Positions 18,070 to 26,864 of a DNA stretch of 64,000 nucleotides are shown here, piece after piece. How positions within the stretch are numbered: position 1 is the stretch's first letter; each line of letters begins with the position of its first letter. Both the position numbers and the translations under genes were made by a program. The notes beneath the pieces were generated by a model that saw nothing but the letters and a program-made list of their open reading frames with translations, ran no database searches and was not told the origin of the DNA. Origin of the DNA: Roseimaritima multifibrata (GTDB lineage Bacteria > Planctomycetota > Planctomycetia > Pirellulales > Pirellulaceae); the NCBI RefSeq assembly GCF_007741495.1, contig NZ_CP036262.1, positions 5,270,001 through 5,334,000 of the forward strand. Reading direction: 5' to 3'.

Positions 18070-21000
18070 ATGATCTCTACTCAATGTCCTCCACCGGAAC
18101 GCCTCCAGGCCTACAACGCTGGCAAACTAACCGAGCCAGAAATGCTCGATATCGACTCCGATCTAAAAACATGCTCGGACTGCGTTCAGCAGTTGGATGG
18201 CGTTGAAATGGAAGATTCCATCCTGACTTGGCTTAGCGTTGACGAAAGTCCTGATGACCATGCTCCGGAACCCGAATACCAAGAAGCTGCTGCGGCGATT
18301 AAACGGCAGTTATGTGGAAAATCCGCGGAACTCCCGTTGAACGGCTTGGTCGGTCCATACACATTGCTGGAACCGATTGGACAGGGTGGGATGGGCCAGG
18401 TCTTTCGTGCGTTGCATCGGCGTTTGAATAAGACCGTCGCCATCAAACTCTTACCGCATCAGCAACGCGTTGACTCGTTGGCAGTCGCCCGCTTTGAGCG
18501 GGAAGTCCAGGCGGTCGGCGCATTAGCACATCCGGCCATCGTTCAAGCGACCGACGCAGGCGAAATCGAGGGAGTCCCATTCTTGGTGATGGAACATATC
18601 GATGGGTTGGACCTGAGTGCTGTACTGCGCATCAGTGGCCCACTTCCCGTTGCCGAATCCTGTGAGGTGGTACGTCAAGCGGCTGAAGCAATCGCGTTCG
18701 CCCATGCGCATCACATCATCCACCGCGATATCAAACCGTCGAACCTGATGCTTGATTCGAAAGGGAACGTCAAAGTACTGGACCTCGGTCTAGCCAGAAT
18801 GTCACACTCCTTTCTGAACACCAGTTTGACTGGAACGGGACAACTGCTAGGGACGTTGGACTACATGTCGCCCGAACAAGCCCATGAGGGCAAAGCCGAC
18901 GAGCGGAGCGATGTCTACGCGTTGGGCGCGACGCTTTTTAAGCTGCTGACGGGATCTCCAGTCGGCGACATTCCGGGGGAACCATCTTCCGCCCTTCGCC
19001 GACTTCAGCGGCGCAGTCAGGATGAGGGGATTCCTTTCCTCGCCTTTGACATCCCCGCCGACTTATTACCAATCCTGCAGGCTTTGCTTTCGCCCGCTCC
19101 CGAACAACGAACCGCATCGGCCACCGAAACGGCCAGTTTGCTAAAACCGTTTACGGACGGTGCCAACCTATCCGATTGGCTTTCAGAAACACGTCAGTTT
19201 GCCCAGTCCCAACAACAAAGACTGCAGGAATCCCCAACGTTAGCTGGCCAGGGCTCCGCGACCACACACCCTACGGCGTCACCGCATTCCGCCCCGACAG
19301 GGGCTTTAAAGTGCCATAAAAAACGTAAAAGAAACCGGTGGTTACTGCTTGGGGGTGGACTTGGGTTTGCAAGTTGGCTGGGATTGTTGACCGTAGTCAT
19401 CCTGCAAACGCAGCAGGGACAGATCATTGTCGAATCAGATATCCCGGGTGTTGAAATTCGTATTCTTCACGATCAAAAACCGGTTCGCGAATTAACCGTC
19501 CAAACCGAAGCCGAATCGATACGCTTGTTCGCGGATCAATACGAAATCAGCCTCCCTGCGGACGCCAACAAGCTTCAAATAAGCCCTCAAGAGATCCAAC
19601 TGCGTCGCGGCGAAACGGTTGTCGTGCGAGTCACGCAACGTTCCGTAAAAACACGACCTTCTGAAACACCGAATTTAGGCGGCGCCCCTTCGACGCGCGG
19701 CAGGGTTGCGACGACCATTCCTCCGCTCACATCTGCATCGACGGCAGAAGCCAACAAATGGGAACCACTCTTTCAAGGGAAAGCACTAAGCGAATGGTTA
19801 AGGTTAGTCCGCTACGAACAGGAGCCAAAACTACTTGCAGAGGCTTTCGAGAAAGCGATCCCAAATCTCTTGCGTGCTGAAACACAAACGCTGATTGATG
19901 CAGCCGTCTTCGACCGTCTCTGCCATACCGACTTGGCCGACACCCGTTTTCTAAAATTGACGGACTTCGATAAGAAACGACGTGAATTAGCCTATTTCCA
20001 TGGACGCCCAAACTTGCTGAACGAGCACGCGGATTTGCTCAGCAAGGAACTTCAGTCCGGCACTCCCAAGCGGCAAGAAGCTGCCCTGATCATCATCGCC
20101 AATCTCTTAGACTTGCATACGATGGCGAAATGGGATGCCAGCCTGCTAAAACAAATCGAACCCCTAGCACAAAACGAGTTGCCTGCGATCGCTTATGCAG
20201 CCAGTCAAATCTTGTTGGTTAAGTGGGACGACGACGACCCTCGGGCCCTTGAACTTGCCGAAAAACTGCTCGCCGATGATTCGCTACCAAATGCATTTTT
20301 AGGGGCAAAGCATCTGGTTGAAACCGACCAGAAGACTGTCGCTTTAGAGAAGATGATGCAAATCATGTCGACGTCGCAGGACCAGACTATCGCGAACCAG
20401 ACGGTCGATTGGTTTTGCGCGGCTCCGCTTTCGGCCCCCGAGACCACACTTGCAGTCGAAACGGTCCTGATCCTTCAAAAGCACCCTCACCTTGAGGCCT
20501 GGAACGACCGAGCCGACAGGCTCCTCAGGCATGTCGCCACCAAGGGTACCGCAAGCGAAGCGACGGTCAAATATTTACAGACCGTTCTTAGACAACGTTA
20601 TGACTACGCTTACAAGTTTGAAACGGAACGGGCACAGCGGAGACGCACGAACATGAGGATGGATGTGGGCATGGGCATGGGGATGGATATGGGCATGGGC
20701 ATGGGCATGGCCGGTGGAATGGAAATGGGAGGGGAAATGGATATGGGAATGGGAGCAGAGTATCAGGGGCATCAATCACCGGGGGCACCACGTGTCGTCA
20801 TCGACACATTATTTGAATTGACGGGTAATATCGATACGTGGGACGAACCGATCGATAGTTGGAACAGCTTCGAAGAAATCACCATCTTTTTAGAAACTTC
20901 GCCATCCACGCAAGCTGCTTCACAATCTCCTCACCAAGGAAAACAAACTCCTTCGCGGGACATGGCTCTCATCCATCGTTTTGCAAGAACCTACTTCCCA

Positions 21001-22035
21001 CGCACCCTCCTTCCACGGTTGATCGACCAAGCCAGCCGTGCTTTTGATCATTCCACTGAAGAGAAAGAGATTCAGCCACTCCAGTTCCTGAAGAGTTCAC
21101 TGGTCCGCACCCGTCGAGAACTTCAATCTAAAAATCAATTAGATGTAATGAGACAAGAAGGAAGCGGAATGGACGGGATGATGGGAATGGACATGGGGAT
21201 GGAAGGAGGCATGGGTGCAATAGAAGGTGAAATGGGAATGGGAGGGGAAATGCAATCGGCAGAGCCAATTCCAGCGAAACAGATTTATGCATATCCTTTC
21301 TTCGAAACTTCGCCGCTCTATAGCCGAATCGCTTTCCAGCAATACATCCGTGCTGCTGAAATTTCGAATGTCGAACGCCTCGCACGACTCCGGCACTGGG
21401 AACAGACATTCACGCTCACAAACCCAGTCCCCATTGCATCGCGGATCGGACTGCAAGCAAGCGATGTTGCCGACACAGTCAAACAATTTGAAGGATCGGA
21501 GGATTCTTTCGACAGGCAAGTGACTTACCGAGTCGCCTCTGCGTTGGTCAACGAAAAGATGGCACTGTCTCTAATCGACGCACTCGAGAAAAATGGAACG
21601 ATCTCTTTTCTTGACGAGAAGCTATTTTTGGCCGATGCAACCACAGCGATGTTACTGCGTCTGAACGCAGACGCGTCCCCAAACTCAACGACGGCGTGGA
21701 CCGATCCAATCGCGTCAACATTGGAATCGTTGACTAGCACACTGCTTGCTCAAAAAGAAAGCCTTCCTCGGCTGTTTGCCGGCATGGTGGTTCAAGAGAC
21801 TCATCACATTCTTTCGGAAGCGGAATATTCTCGTCTCCTTGAAACCCCAATTTCGGACACCGACCACGAAGAACTTGCTCAAGTGCTTCCCCCGAGGGAA
21901 GTTTCAACCGTTGTGACCTCCTTAGCACGATACAGTCGCAAAATGCTAAGAGAAGTCTCACCCGACCAAGGCAGAGCCGCTTTCCAACGCTGGAATTCCG
22001 AACCGCCTAAACCGAAATATTTATATCGGTGGTAG
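18070..22035 (+). CDS. Large membrane-anchored Ser/Thr protein kinase with Met/Gly-rich segments
   Basis: The 1321-residue protein starts at the ATG giving MISTQCPPPERLQAYNAGKL; a TTG 9 codons upstream is less likely. Residues 1-42 resemble an anti-sigma zinc finger (DSDLKTCSDCVQQL), but the usual His before CxxC is Asp. The kinase domain spans ~95-370: GQGGMGQVF loop, AIKLL Lys126, HRDIKPSN with Asp220, DLG at 238-240, and SPEQAHEGKADERSDVYALG. One membrane span lies near 423-446 (LLGGGLGFASWLGLLTVVIL), then a GQIIVESDIPGVEI module typical of planctomycete kinases and a long helical extracytoplasmic part. Two Met/Gly-rich runs occur at ~862-897 and ~1034-1062. It pairs divergently with the ECF sigma factor, so it may be that factor's regulator. 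Confidence 0.92.
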   Translation: MISTQCPPPERLQAYNAGKLTEPEMLDIDSDLKTCSDCVQQLDGVEMEDSILTWLSVDESPDDHAPEPEYQEAAAAIKRQLCGKSAELPLNGLVGPYTLLEPIGQGGMGQVFRALHRRLNKTVAIKLLPHQQRVDSLAVARFEREVQAVGALAHPAIVQATDAGEIEGVPFLVMEHIDGLDLSAVLRISGPLPVAESCEVVRQAAEAIAFAHAHHIIHRDIKPSNLMLDSKGNVKVLDLGLARMSHSFLNTSLTGTGQLLGTLDYMSPEQAHEGKADERSDVYALGATLFKLLTGSPVGDIPGEPSSALRRLQRRSQDEGIPFLAFDIPADLLPILQALLSPAPEQRTASATETASLLKPFTDGANLSDWLSETRQFAQSQQQRLQESPTLAGQGSATTHPTASPHSAPTGALKCHKKRKRNRWLLLGGGLGFASWLGLLTVVILQTQQGQIIVESDIPGVEIRILHDQKPVRELTVQTEAESIRLFADQYEISLPADANKLQISPQEIQLRRGETVVVRVTQRSVKTRPSETPNLGGAPSTRGRVATTIPPLTSASTAEANKWEPLFQGKALSEWLRLVRYEQEPKLLAEAFEKAIPNLLRAETQTLIDAAVFDRLCHTDLADTRFLKLTDFDKKRRELAYFHGRPNLLNEHADLLSKELQSGTPKRQEAALIIIANLLDLHTMAKWDASLLKQIEPLAQNELPAIAYAASQILLVKWDDDDPRALELAEKLLADDSLPNAFLGAKHLVETDQKTVALEKMMQIMSTSQDQTIANQTVDWFCAAPLSAPETTLAVETVLILQKHPHLEAWNDRADRLLRHVATKGTASEATVKYLQTVLRQRYDYAYKFETERAQRRRTNMRMDVGMGMGMDMGMGMGMAGGMEMGGEMDMGMGAEYQGHQSPGAPRVVIDTLFELTGNIDTWDEPIDSWNSFEEITIFLETSPSTQAASQSPHQGKQTPSRDMALIHRFARTYFPRTLLPRLIDQASRAFDHSTEEKEIQPLQFLKSSLVRTRRELQSKNQLDVMRQEGSGMDGMMGMDMGMEGGMGAIEGEMGMGGEMQSAEPIPAKQIYAYPFFETSPLYSRIAFQQYIRAAEISNVERLARLRHWEQTFTLTNPVPIASRIGLQASDVADTVKQFEGSEDSFDRQVTYRVASALVNEKMALSLIDALEKNGTISFLDEKLFLADATTAMLLRLNADASPNSTTAWTDPIASTLESLTSTLLAQKESLPRLFAGMVVQETHHILSEAEYSRLLETPISDTDHEELAQVLPPREVSTVVTSLARYSRKMLREVSPDQGRAAFQRWNSEPPKPKYLYRW

Positions 22036-22073
22036 GCGAACCGGGTGTCTTAAGCCAAGACGACATCGGCTCT

Positions 22074-22532
22074 TTACGCCAACCGTTGTTGATAGAACCG
22101 CTTGATCCAGTGCCGGCCTTTCCACTGCAGGCAATGCTGTTCCCAGCCCCAGCGTTTTAACAAGCGATCACTGATTGCGTTGGTACTGACGTGGGCGACG
22201 ATGGCTAGCGCGCCTTGGCTATCGGCGATTTCATCGAGCGTCTGCAATGCTCGTCGGAAACTGGCAAACCGTGTTTGCGGTCCACTTCGGACATAGTCCA
22301 AAGTCAAGAAACCAGGCGATCCTAGTGGACGATGAAAATCCAAGACGCAGCGATCGGCTTTTCCGTTGGCGAAATGGGTGTCCCACCAAACTCGAGCGAT
22401 CGACGTTGGAAGGGCAAACCAACGTGACCGAATGGCGATAACCTGACCGTTCTCAATCACGATCCGGCCGCGACGAATGCGTCGCAGTGCGGAGGGGTTT
22501 TCGAAGGGCTTGATTGGACTGGGATTTGACAT
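22074..22532 (-). CDS. Hypothetical protein, possibly GNAT-like
   Basis: This is a 152-residue soluble protein. The C-terminal part (ALAIVAHVSTNAISDRLLKR followed by WGWEQHCLQWKGRHWIKRF) looks like the last strands and helix of a GNAT acyltransferase, with the Asn and the 'WGW' turn typical of that fold, but the acetyl-CoA pyrophosphate loop (Q/RxxGxG/A) is not evident. It is the last gene of the leftward run that includes the two protease-fold proteins, 41 bases after the inactive one, so it may be co-transcribed. Function not recognised. Confidence 0.6.
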   Translation of the reverse strand: MSNPSPIKPFENPSALRRIRRGRIVIENGQVIAIRSRWFALPTSIARVWWDTHFANGKADRCVLDFHRPLGSPGFLTLDYVRSGPQTRFASFRRALQTLDEIADSQGALAIVAHVSTNAISDRLLKRWGWEQHCLQWKGRHWIKRFYQQRLA

Positions 22533-22573
22533 TTCAATCGGTTGAACAATGGGGACAATTGTTCAACCGTAGC

Positions 22574-23623
22574 TTACGGTTTTAATGTCAGCGGAATAAT
22601 TTCCGTCCCGCGCTGCAAAACCAACTGGACTGGGTCGCGACGATCGATTCGCCTTAATCTTGCCACCAGATCGCGTTGACTTTCAATGCGTTGGTTATTG
22701 ATTAGCAAAATCAAGTCATCCGCTTGCACTTTCATCGCCGCTGCGGGACTGTCGGCCCGTACATCGTCTACGTACGCAGGCGTTTTTTCCAGCACATCCG
22801 GAATCAAAATAATCCCTAGTCCACGGACCGAGTGCGCTTCATTGCGTGGTAAAACCGGTGCTGCATTGGCAGCCATGGATTGCTGTTTCCCACTCAGAAT
22901 CGCTGCAATCGCGCCACGTAATGCACTTGAGGGCAGGGCATAATTCAACCAAACACCGGTCGATTCGTCTCGCAATTCCTTCCCCAACATTCCGATCAAA
23001 TTACCTTTGGTATCGATCAATGCTCCGCCAGCGGCTCCTGGATTGTTGGCAATCAAATCAAGCAGAAGTACTTCCCCGGAGTAGGACGACTTAAACGTTC
23101 CGCGACGGGCCGCAAGCGGCGCCACCGTCGACACGACTCCGCGCATCACGCTGGCAGGCTCGTCGCCGGTGGCGATTCCAAAGAGGTTACTGATTGCCAA
23201 GACGGGAGTCCCTGCAGTTGGCATATCGCCTGCTCGAACTTCAAAAAAGGGAAGGTCCCCGGCGTCGATTTTTAGAACCGCCAATTCCAATGTCGGCTCA
23301 AACCCGACAATCTTCGATTCGAAGCGGCGTCCATCATCCAGAATGACAATAGGATCGACATCGAGCACCGAACTCCAAGCGGTAGCGATATGCCCTTCAG
23401 GCGAAACCAGAAATCCGCTCTGATAGCCTTCCATGGATGCCACACCTCCGGCACCATAGATTTTGACCACGCGTTTTTGGCCTTCATGGGCACGCGTCTG
23501 CAGCGACGATTCCGCTGAAGCGACCGTCCCCAGCAAACAAGCGAACGCACAGCAGAAAACCGTGAGATACGATTTTCTCAGACGAAGTATAAAAGCGGTC
23601 GCAGGAATTCGCGAATTCATCAA
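22574..23623 (-). CDS. Catalytically dead HtrA-like protein (protease fold plus PDZ)
   Basis: The 349-residue product has a signal peptide (SYLTVFCCAFACLLGTVASA), a trypsin/HtrA-like barrel (~45-240) and a C-terminal PDZ domain (GLGIILIPDVLEKTPAYVDD; ADDLILLINNQRIESQRDLV). None of the three catalytic residues is in place: the His motif (normally TNxHV) reads ATAWSSVLDV, the Asp motif (DLAVLK) reads LELAVLKID, and the Ser motif (GNSGGP) reads NPGAAGGALID. The surrounding strands are well kept, so this is a pseudo-enzyme rather than decay. It begins 8 bases after the stop of an HtrA homologue with an intact triad, suggesting a regulatory or scaffold subunit for it. Confidence 0.85.
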   Translation of the reverse strand: MMNSRIPATAFILRLRKSYLTVFCCAFACLLGTVASAESSLQTRAHEGQKRVVKIYGAGGVASMEGYQSGFLVSPEGHIATAWSSVLDVDPIVILDDGRRFESKIVGFEPTLELAVLKIDAGDLPFFEVRAGDMPTAGTPVLAISNLFGIATGDEPASVMRGVVSTVAPLAARRGTFKSSYSGEVLLLDLIANNPGAAGGALIDTKGNLIGMLGKELRDESTGVWLNYALPSSALRGAIAAILSGKQQSMAANAAPVLPRNEAHSVRGLGIILIPDVLEKTPAYVDDVRADSPAAAMKVQADDLILLINNQRIESQRDLVARLRRIDRRDPVQLVLQRGTEIIPLTLKP

Positions 23624-23631
23624 TCTATTTC

Positions 23632-25464
23632 TCAGTTCGATTCAATCGAAGCTTGGGTAGTCCATGATTGGATTTTGATTCGAATATCGGTTTCCGTGCC
23701 AAACTTCAGCTCCAATTCCTCTGGCAGTTTTGCGGCGTTGTCCCCCGCGGGCCAGAGGAACAGCAATTCGGCGGGGTCGCGGTCACGCCCTGCGATGCCT
23801 TCGATTCCCAACAACCGATTCTTATCCATCAAGAAACGCGACTCCACTTCGCCTCGAGTTCCCACGAGGGCATCGACCAGGGGCAATCGACCGAGGAATG
23901 GAAGCGTTCCCATGTAATAGGTATCGCCATATTCAGCAGGTCCTACCTGCACCATTCGTTTCAAGGATTGCAAAACCGTCAAAATGGCTGTCGGCGATCG
24001 GTTCTCGATCGATTCATACCACTGACTCGGTTTATCGAGCTGCAATATTTGTGGTTCATCGGTTTCGGTTTTACCCAGCGTCAGACGTTGCAGATCGTCC
24101 TCAATCACCAGTTCGATAGCGCGTCCCGACGGAGTCTGCCCAGTTATCAACCAACCTTGCTTATTAGAAACGGTAGGGAACGCTTTACGAAGGGCCGCGT
24201 GCAAGTCTTTCTGGTACTGCAAATTGGGGTGATAATTCGCATACCCCTTTCTAGCGTTGTAGTTTTCTTGGATCGATTCGGGCAGTTTCTTTTCACCCCC
24301 GTGAGGATCCTTTTCGGCATCGGGACTAGGTGGAGGTGGTGGTAGAGCCCCCGCCATTTTCTCCAGCAGCTCGTCTTCCAAGTGGACTCCGGGAAGCCGC
24401 ACGATGGTGTCGATCGTCTCCCCTTCATGTCGGTAGACGAGGGGGACTCGCCAATCTTTTGGCAACGTGCCAAGCACATTTTTAAAATCGTTGGCGGTCA
24501 AAATCGGCTGCCCGGCCAACTCCAAAATTTCGTCGCCATATCGCAAACCGCGTCGGAAGGCGTCGGAGGATTCAAGAATGTTACTGACAGCGGCGCCTCC
24601 ATCGGGTCCTGTCACAACAGTCGCCCCTAAAGTTGCATGGTCCAGAATGCGGCCGCTGCGCAGGTAGCCCAAGAAATTCTTCGCTTGATTGATGGAGATC
24701 GCAAATCCCACCCCGACGTTCACACGGCCTCGTTTTTCAAAACCAGCCCGTCCCACGATCCCAATCAAATTTCCTTCCGCGTTATAGATCGGGCCCCCGG
24801 AATTGCCTGGGTTGATCGAAGCATCGGTCTGGATGCAGTTGGCATATTCCAGCAAAGTCCCTGCAGGATACTGATACCTGCGAACACCACTGATGATTCC
24901 CCAGGTCACGGTCGGCTGCAGATTCGAAGCGAGCAGAAACGGGTTACCGACGACAAAACACTCTTCGCCTGGCTGCAGAAGATCACTGTCGGCCAATTCC
25001 GCGACAGGAAAATCGTCGCGTCCCAGCAAGCGGATCATCGCCAAATCGCCCACCGGATCGATGCCCACAATCACGGCATCGTAAACATTCCCATCCGACA
25101 GCCCACAACGCATGTACGCTCCCGCAGGGCTACTCACATGAAAATTGGTCAGCGCGTAACCATCCTTCGATATCAAGACTCCGCTCCCACCACCTCCGCC
25201 ACCGGGAACAAAGACCGCGACGGCGGTCGGTACGGCTCGCTGAATTGCCGCGATCCGTTGCTGTTGTGCCTGCATCACCGCTGGGGGAACCTGTACTTCT
25301 TCCGCCGCCAATCTAGCGTCGGACGCACCGCCACCCAGCCACTCGCTTCCTCCAATGAAAGCGAGAAAGAGTGCTAGTTGCAGAGGCAAAAGCCATCGCT
25401 GGGATGCTCGGTGATTGGGTTGCATATTGCCGTGATGTGAGAAAAGAGTATTCATCAGATCCAT
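23632..25464 (-). CDS. HtrA-type serine protease with PDZ domain (S1C), exported
   Basis: The 610-residue protein has a signal/anchor (LPLQLALFLAFIGGSEWLGG), then a trypsin-like domain with all catalytic residues: His in YALTNFHVSS, Asp in PVGDLAMIRL, Ser in INPGNSGGPIYNAEGNLIGI. A PDZ domain follows (LRYGDEILELAGQPILTAND) and a ~230-residue C-terminal extension of unknown fold. A Gly run (FVPGGGGGGSG) sits before the first strand. It should act in the periplasm on misfolded or specific proteins. The ATG overlaps the stop of the upstream NPCBM-like gene (TAATG on the coding strand), so the genes are translationally coupled. Confidence 0.9.
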   Translation of the reverse strand: MDLMNTLFSHHGNMQPNHRASQRWLLPLQLALFLAFIGGSEWLGGGASDARLAAEEVQVPPAVMQAQQQRIAAIQRAVPTAVAVFVPGGGGGGSGVLISKDGYALTNFHVSSPAGAYMRCGLSDGNVYDAVIVGIDPVGDLAMIRLLGRDDFPVAELADSDLLQPGEECFVVGNPFLLASNLQPTVTWGIISGVRRYQYPAGTLLEYANCIQTDASINPGNSGGPIYNAEGNLIGIVGRAGFEKRGRVNVGVGFAISINQAKNFLGYLRSGRILDHATLGATVVTGPDGGAAVSNILESSDAFRRGLRYGDEILELAGQPILTANDFKNVLGTLPKDWRVPLVYRHEGETIDTIVRLPGVHLEDELLEKMAGALPPPPPSPDAEKDPHGGEKKLPESIQENYNARKGYANYHPNLQYQKDLHAALRKAFPTVSNKQGWLITGQTPSGRAIELVIEDDLQRLTLGKTETDEPQILQLDKPSQWYESIENRSPTAILTVLQSLKRMVQVGPAEYGDTYYMGTLPFLGRLPLVDALVGTRGEVESRFLMDKNRLLGIEGIAGRDRDPAELLFLWPAGDNAAKLPEELELKFGTETDIRIKIQSWTTQASIESN

Positions 25465-26621
25465 TATTTCAACAATCTTGGTTCACGAAGATGAACGATA
25501 TCCCCAATGTCTCCATCCCCACCATAATCGACCTCAAAGGTCACACGGCTGGCATCGCCGATCGGCAGCATCAGCATTTGGGGGGCTTCGCCAATCTTCA
25601 GCGATTCCTCCCACACCTGTTTATCATTCAGGAGGACTCGAACGTCACATTTTCCGCCCAAAGTCACCGAAGGATCGATTTGAATTTCGGCTGCTAATTT
25701 ACTGAACCCAGGATCAATTCGATAAGAGACCGACGACTTGCTTGGCATCACGAGGTAGCTGTCTTCCATACTTCGAACCCCCAACCACTTTTCCGTCAGA
25801 GCCGCATCCACCGAATCGGGAATTGCAATCAACGGTTGATAGGTTCTGCTAAGAGGTGTTTTGGTCGCAAGGAACTGTACGCTCCCGGCGAACTCAAGCG
25901 AACGAATCAAATCCAATCGGATCGAGTGTTTAGCACCTCCGACAGAAGTCAGCGTTACGGTCCCCTCATCGTCGCCTGCCGCTAAGGATGCGACATTCCA
26001 AACCGACCCAGAAACATCCTTCAAACGAAGCAGGCCGGGGGGCAACGAATCAGGATCGTTGCCTCCAAACAGGACGCCTTCCAATCGGTTGAATGGAGCG
26101 TTAACTGGCGAACCCTCCAGATCGAATTCAATTTTTTCATCCGCGATCGATTTAACCACTCCGGAAACCGAATCAAGCGTATCGCCTCCGCGGCGGATCA
26201 CCAGGCGGTCTGCGGCCTCCGCCTGTTCCACCAAAGCCGCCCACTGAGCATCCACAGCGGCTGCTGGCGGGCGAACGCGAAGTCGTTTCAGCTGAGACAA
26301 CGGCAGTTCCAAAATTCCTTGCCGGCGTAATTCAAGCTGAGCCGTTTCGTCTTGCAAAGAAATAGCATCGACCGATAACTGGCTGCCGTCTCGGAGCGTC
26401 ACCTGCAGATTTTTGCGGCTTGCCTCCTTTTGCGAAGGCTGTTCAACGCGTTGAATCGCATCGAGCGTTAACTGCCGGGGTTCGCCGTCGACCGTCAGCA
26501 TCAATTCTCCCTCCTGCATACCGGTCCACTCCGCCGCGTAGGGATCCCCTTCCAACGGGGTGATCTGGACGGTGACGCTGCCAGCAAGCATCCAAGCGAA
26601 AATCAAAAGCGGAAACGGCAT
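25464..26621 (-). CDS. Exported protein with C-terminal NPCBM/NEW2-like carbohydrate-binding domain
   Basis: The 385-residue product starts with a signal peptide (MPFPLLIFAWMLAGSVTVQI). Residues ~25-250 are repeated beta-rich units (VTLRDGSQLSVDAISLQDET; VTLTSVGGAKHSIRLDLIRS) resembling Sm-like strand pairs used in planctomycete exported proteins. Residues ~275-385 match the NPCBM/NEW2 fold (KWLGVRSMEDSYLVMPSKSS; CDVRVLLNDKQVWEESLKIG; FEVDYGGDGDIGDIVHLREP), usually attached to glycosidases for sugar binding. It is the first gene of the leftward operon with the two HtrA-type proteins. A role presenting a surface ligand or substrate to the protease is inference. Confidence 0.8.
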   Translation of the reverse strand: MPFPLLIFAWMLAGSVTVQITPLEGDPYAAEWTGMQEGELMLTVDGEPRQLTLDAIQRVEQPSQKEASRKNLQVTLRDGSQLSVDAISLQDETAQLELRRQGILELPLSQLKRLRVRPPAAAVDAQWAALVEQAEAADRLVIRRGGDTLDSVSGVVKSIADEKIEFDLEGSPVNAPFNRLEGVLFGGNDPDSLPPGLLRLKDVSGSVWNVASLAAGDDEGTVTLTSVGGAKHSIRLDLIRSLEFAGSVQFLATKTPLSRTYQPLIAIPDSVDAALTEKWLGVRSMEDSYLVMPSKSSVSYRIDPGFSKLAAEIQIDPSVTLGGKCDVRVLLNDKQVWEESLKIGEAPQMLMLPIGDASRVTFEVDYGGDGDIGDIVHLREPRLLK

Positions 26622-26763
26622 CGTGGGATCTTATCCAAAGCACAGTACAGCGAAAGAAGAACGTGGTGGTTGTATTGTAGGCCGTGGCGCCCCTAGTCGC
26701 CAACGGTAACGGTTAAAGACCACCGCCTAGCGACGACAGCTTCATTTACCACCGTCCGGCAAC

Positions 26764-26791
26764 GTAGCGACACTCGCCAGAGCGTGGACAG
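26764..26791. repeat. Dispersed CGCCAGAGCGTGGACA repeat
   Basis: The segment contains CACTCGCCAGAGCGTGGACA, nearly the same as 5971-5997 inside the element at 5882. It lies in the 240-base gap before the panE-like gene and is self-complementary around CGCT/CCAGAGCG. It is a short dispersed repeat of this genome. Confidence 0.55.
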
Positions 26792-26864
26792 GACAGGGAG
26801 ATTTTTGTTACAAGTTCCACAGAGTTGGTCATCCGTTCCCTAAAACCTTGAAAGAATCGTTGAA

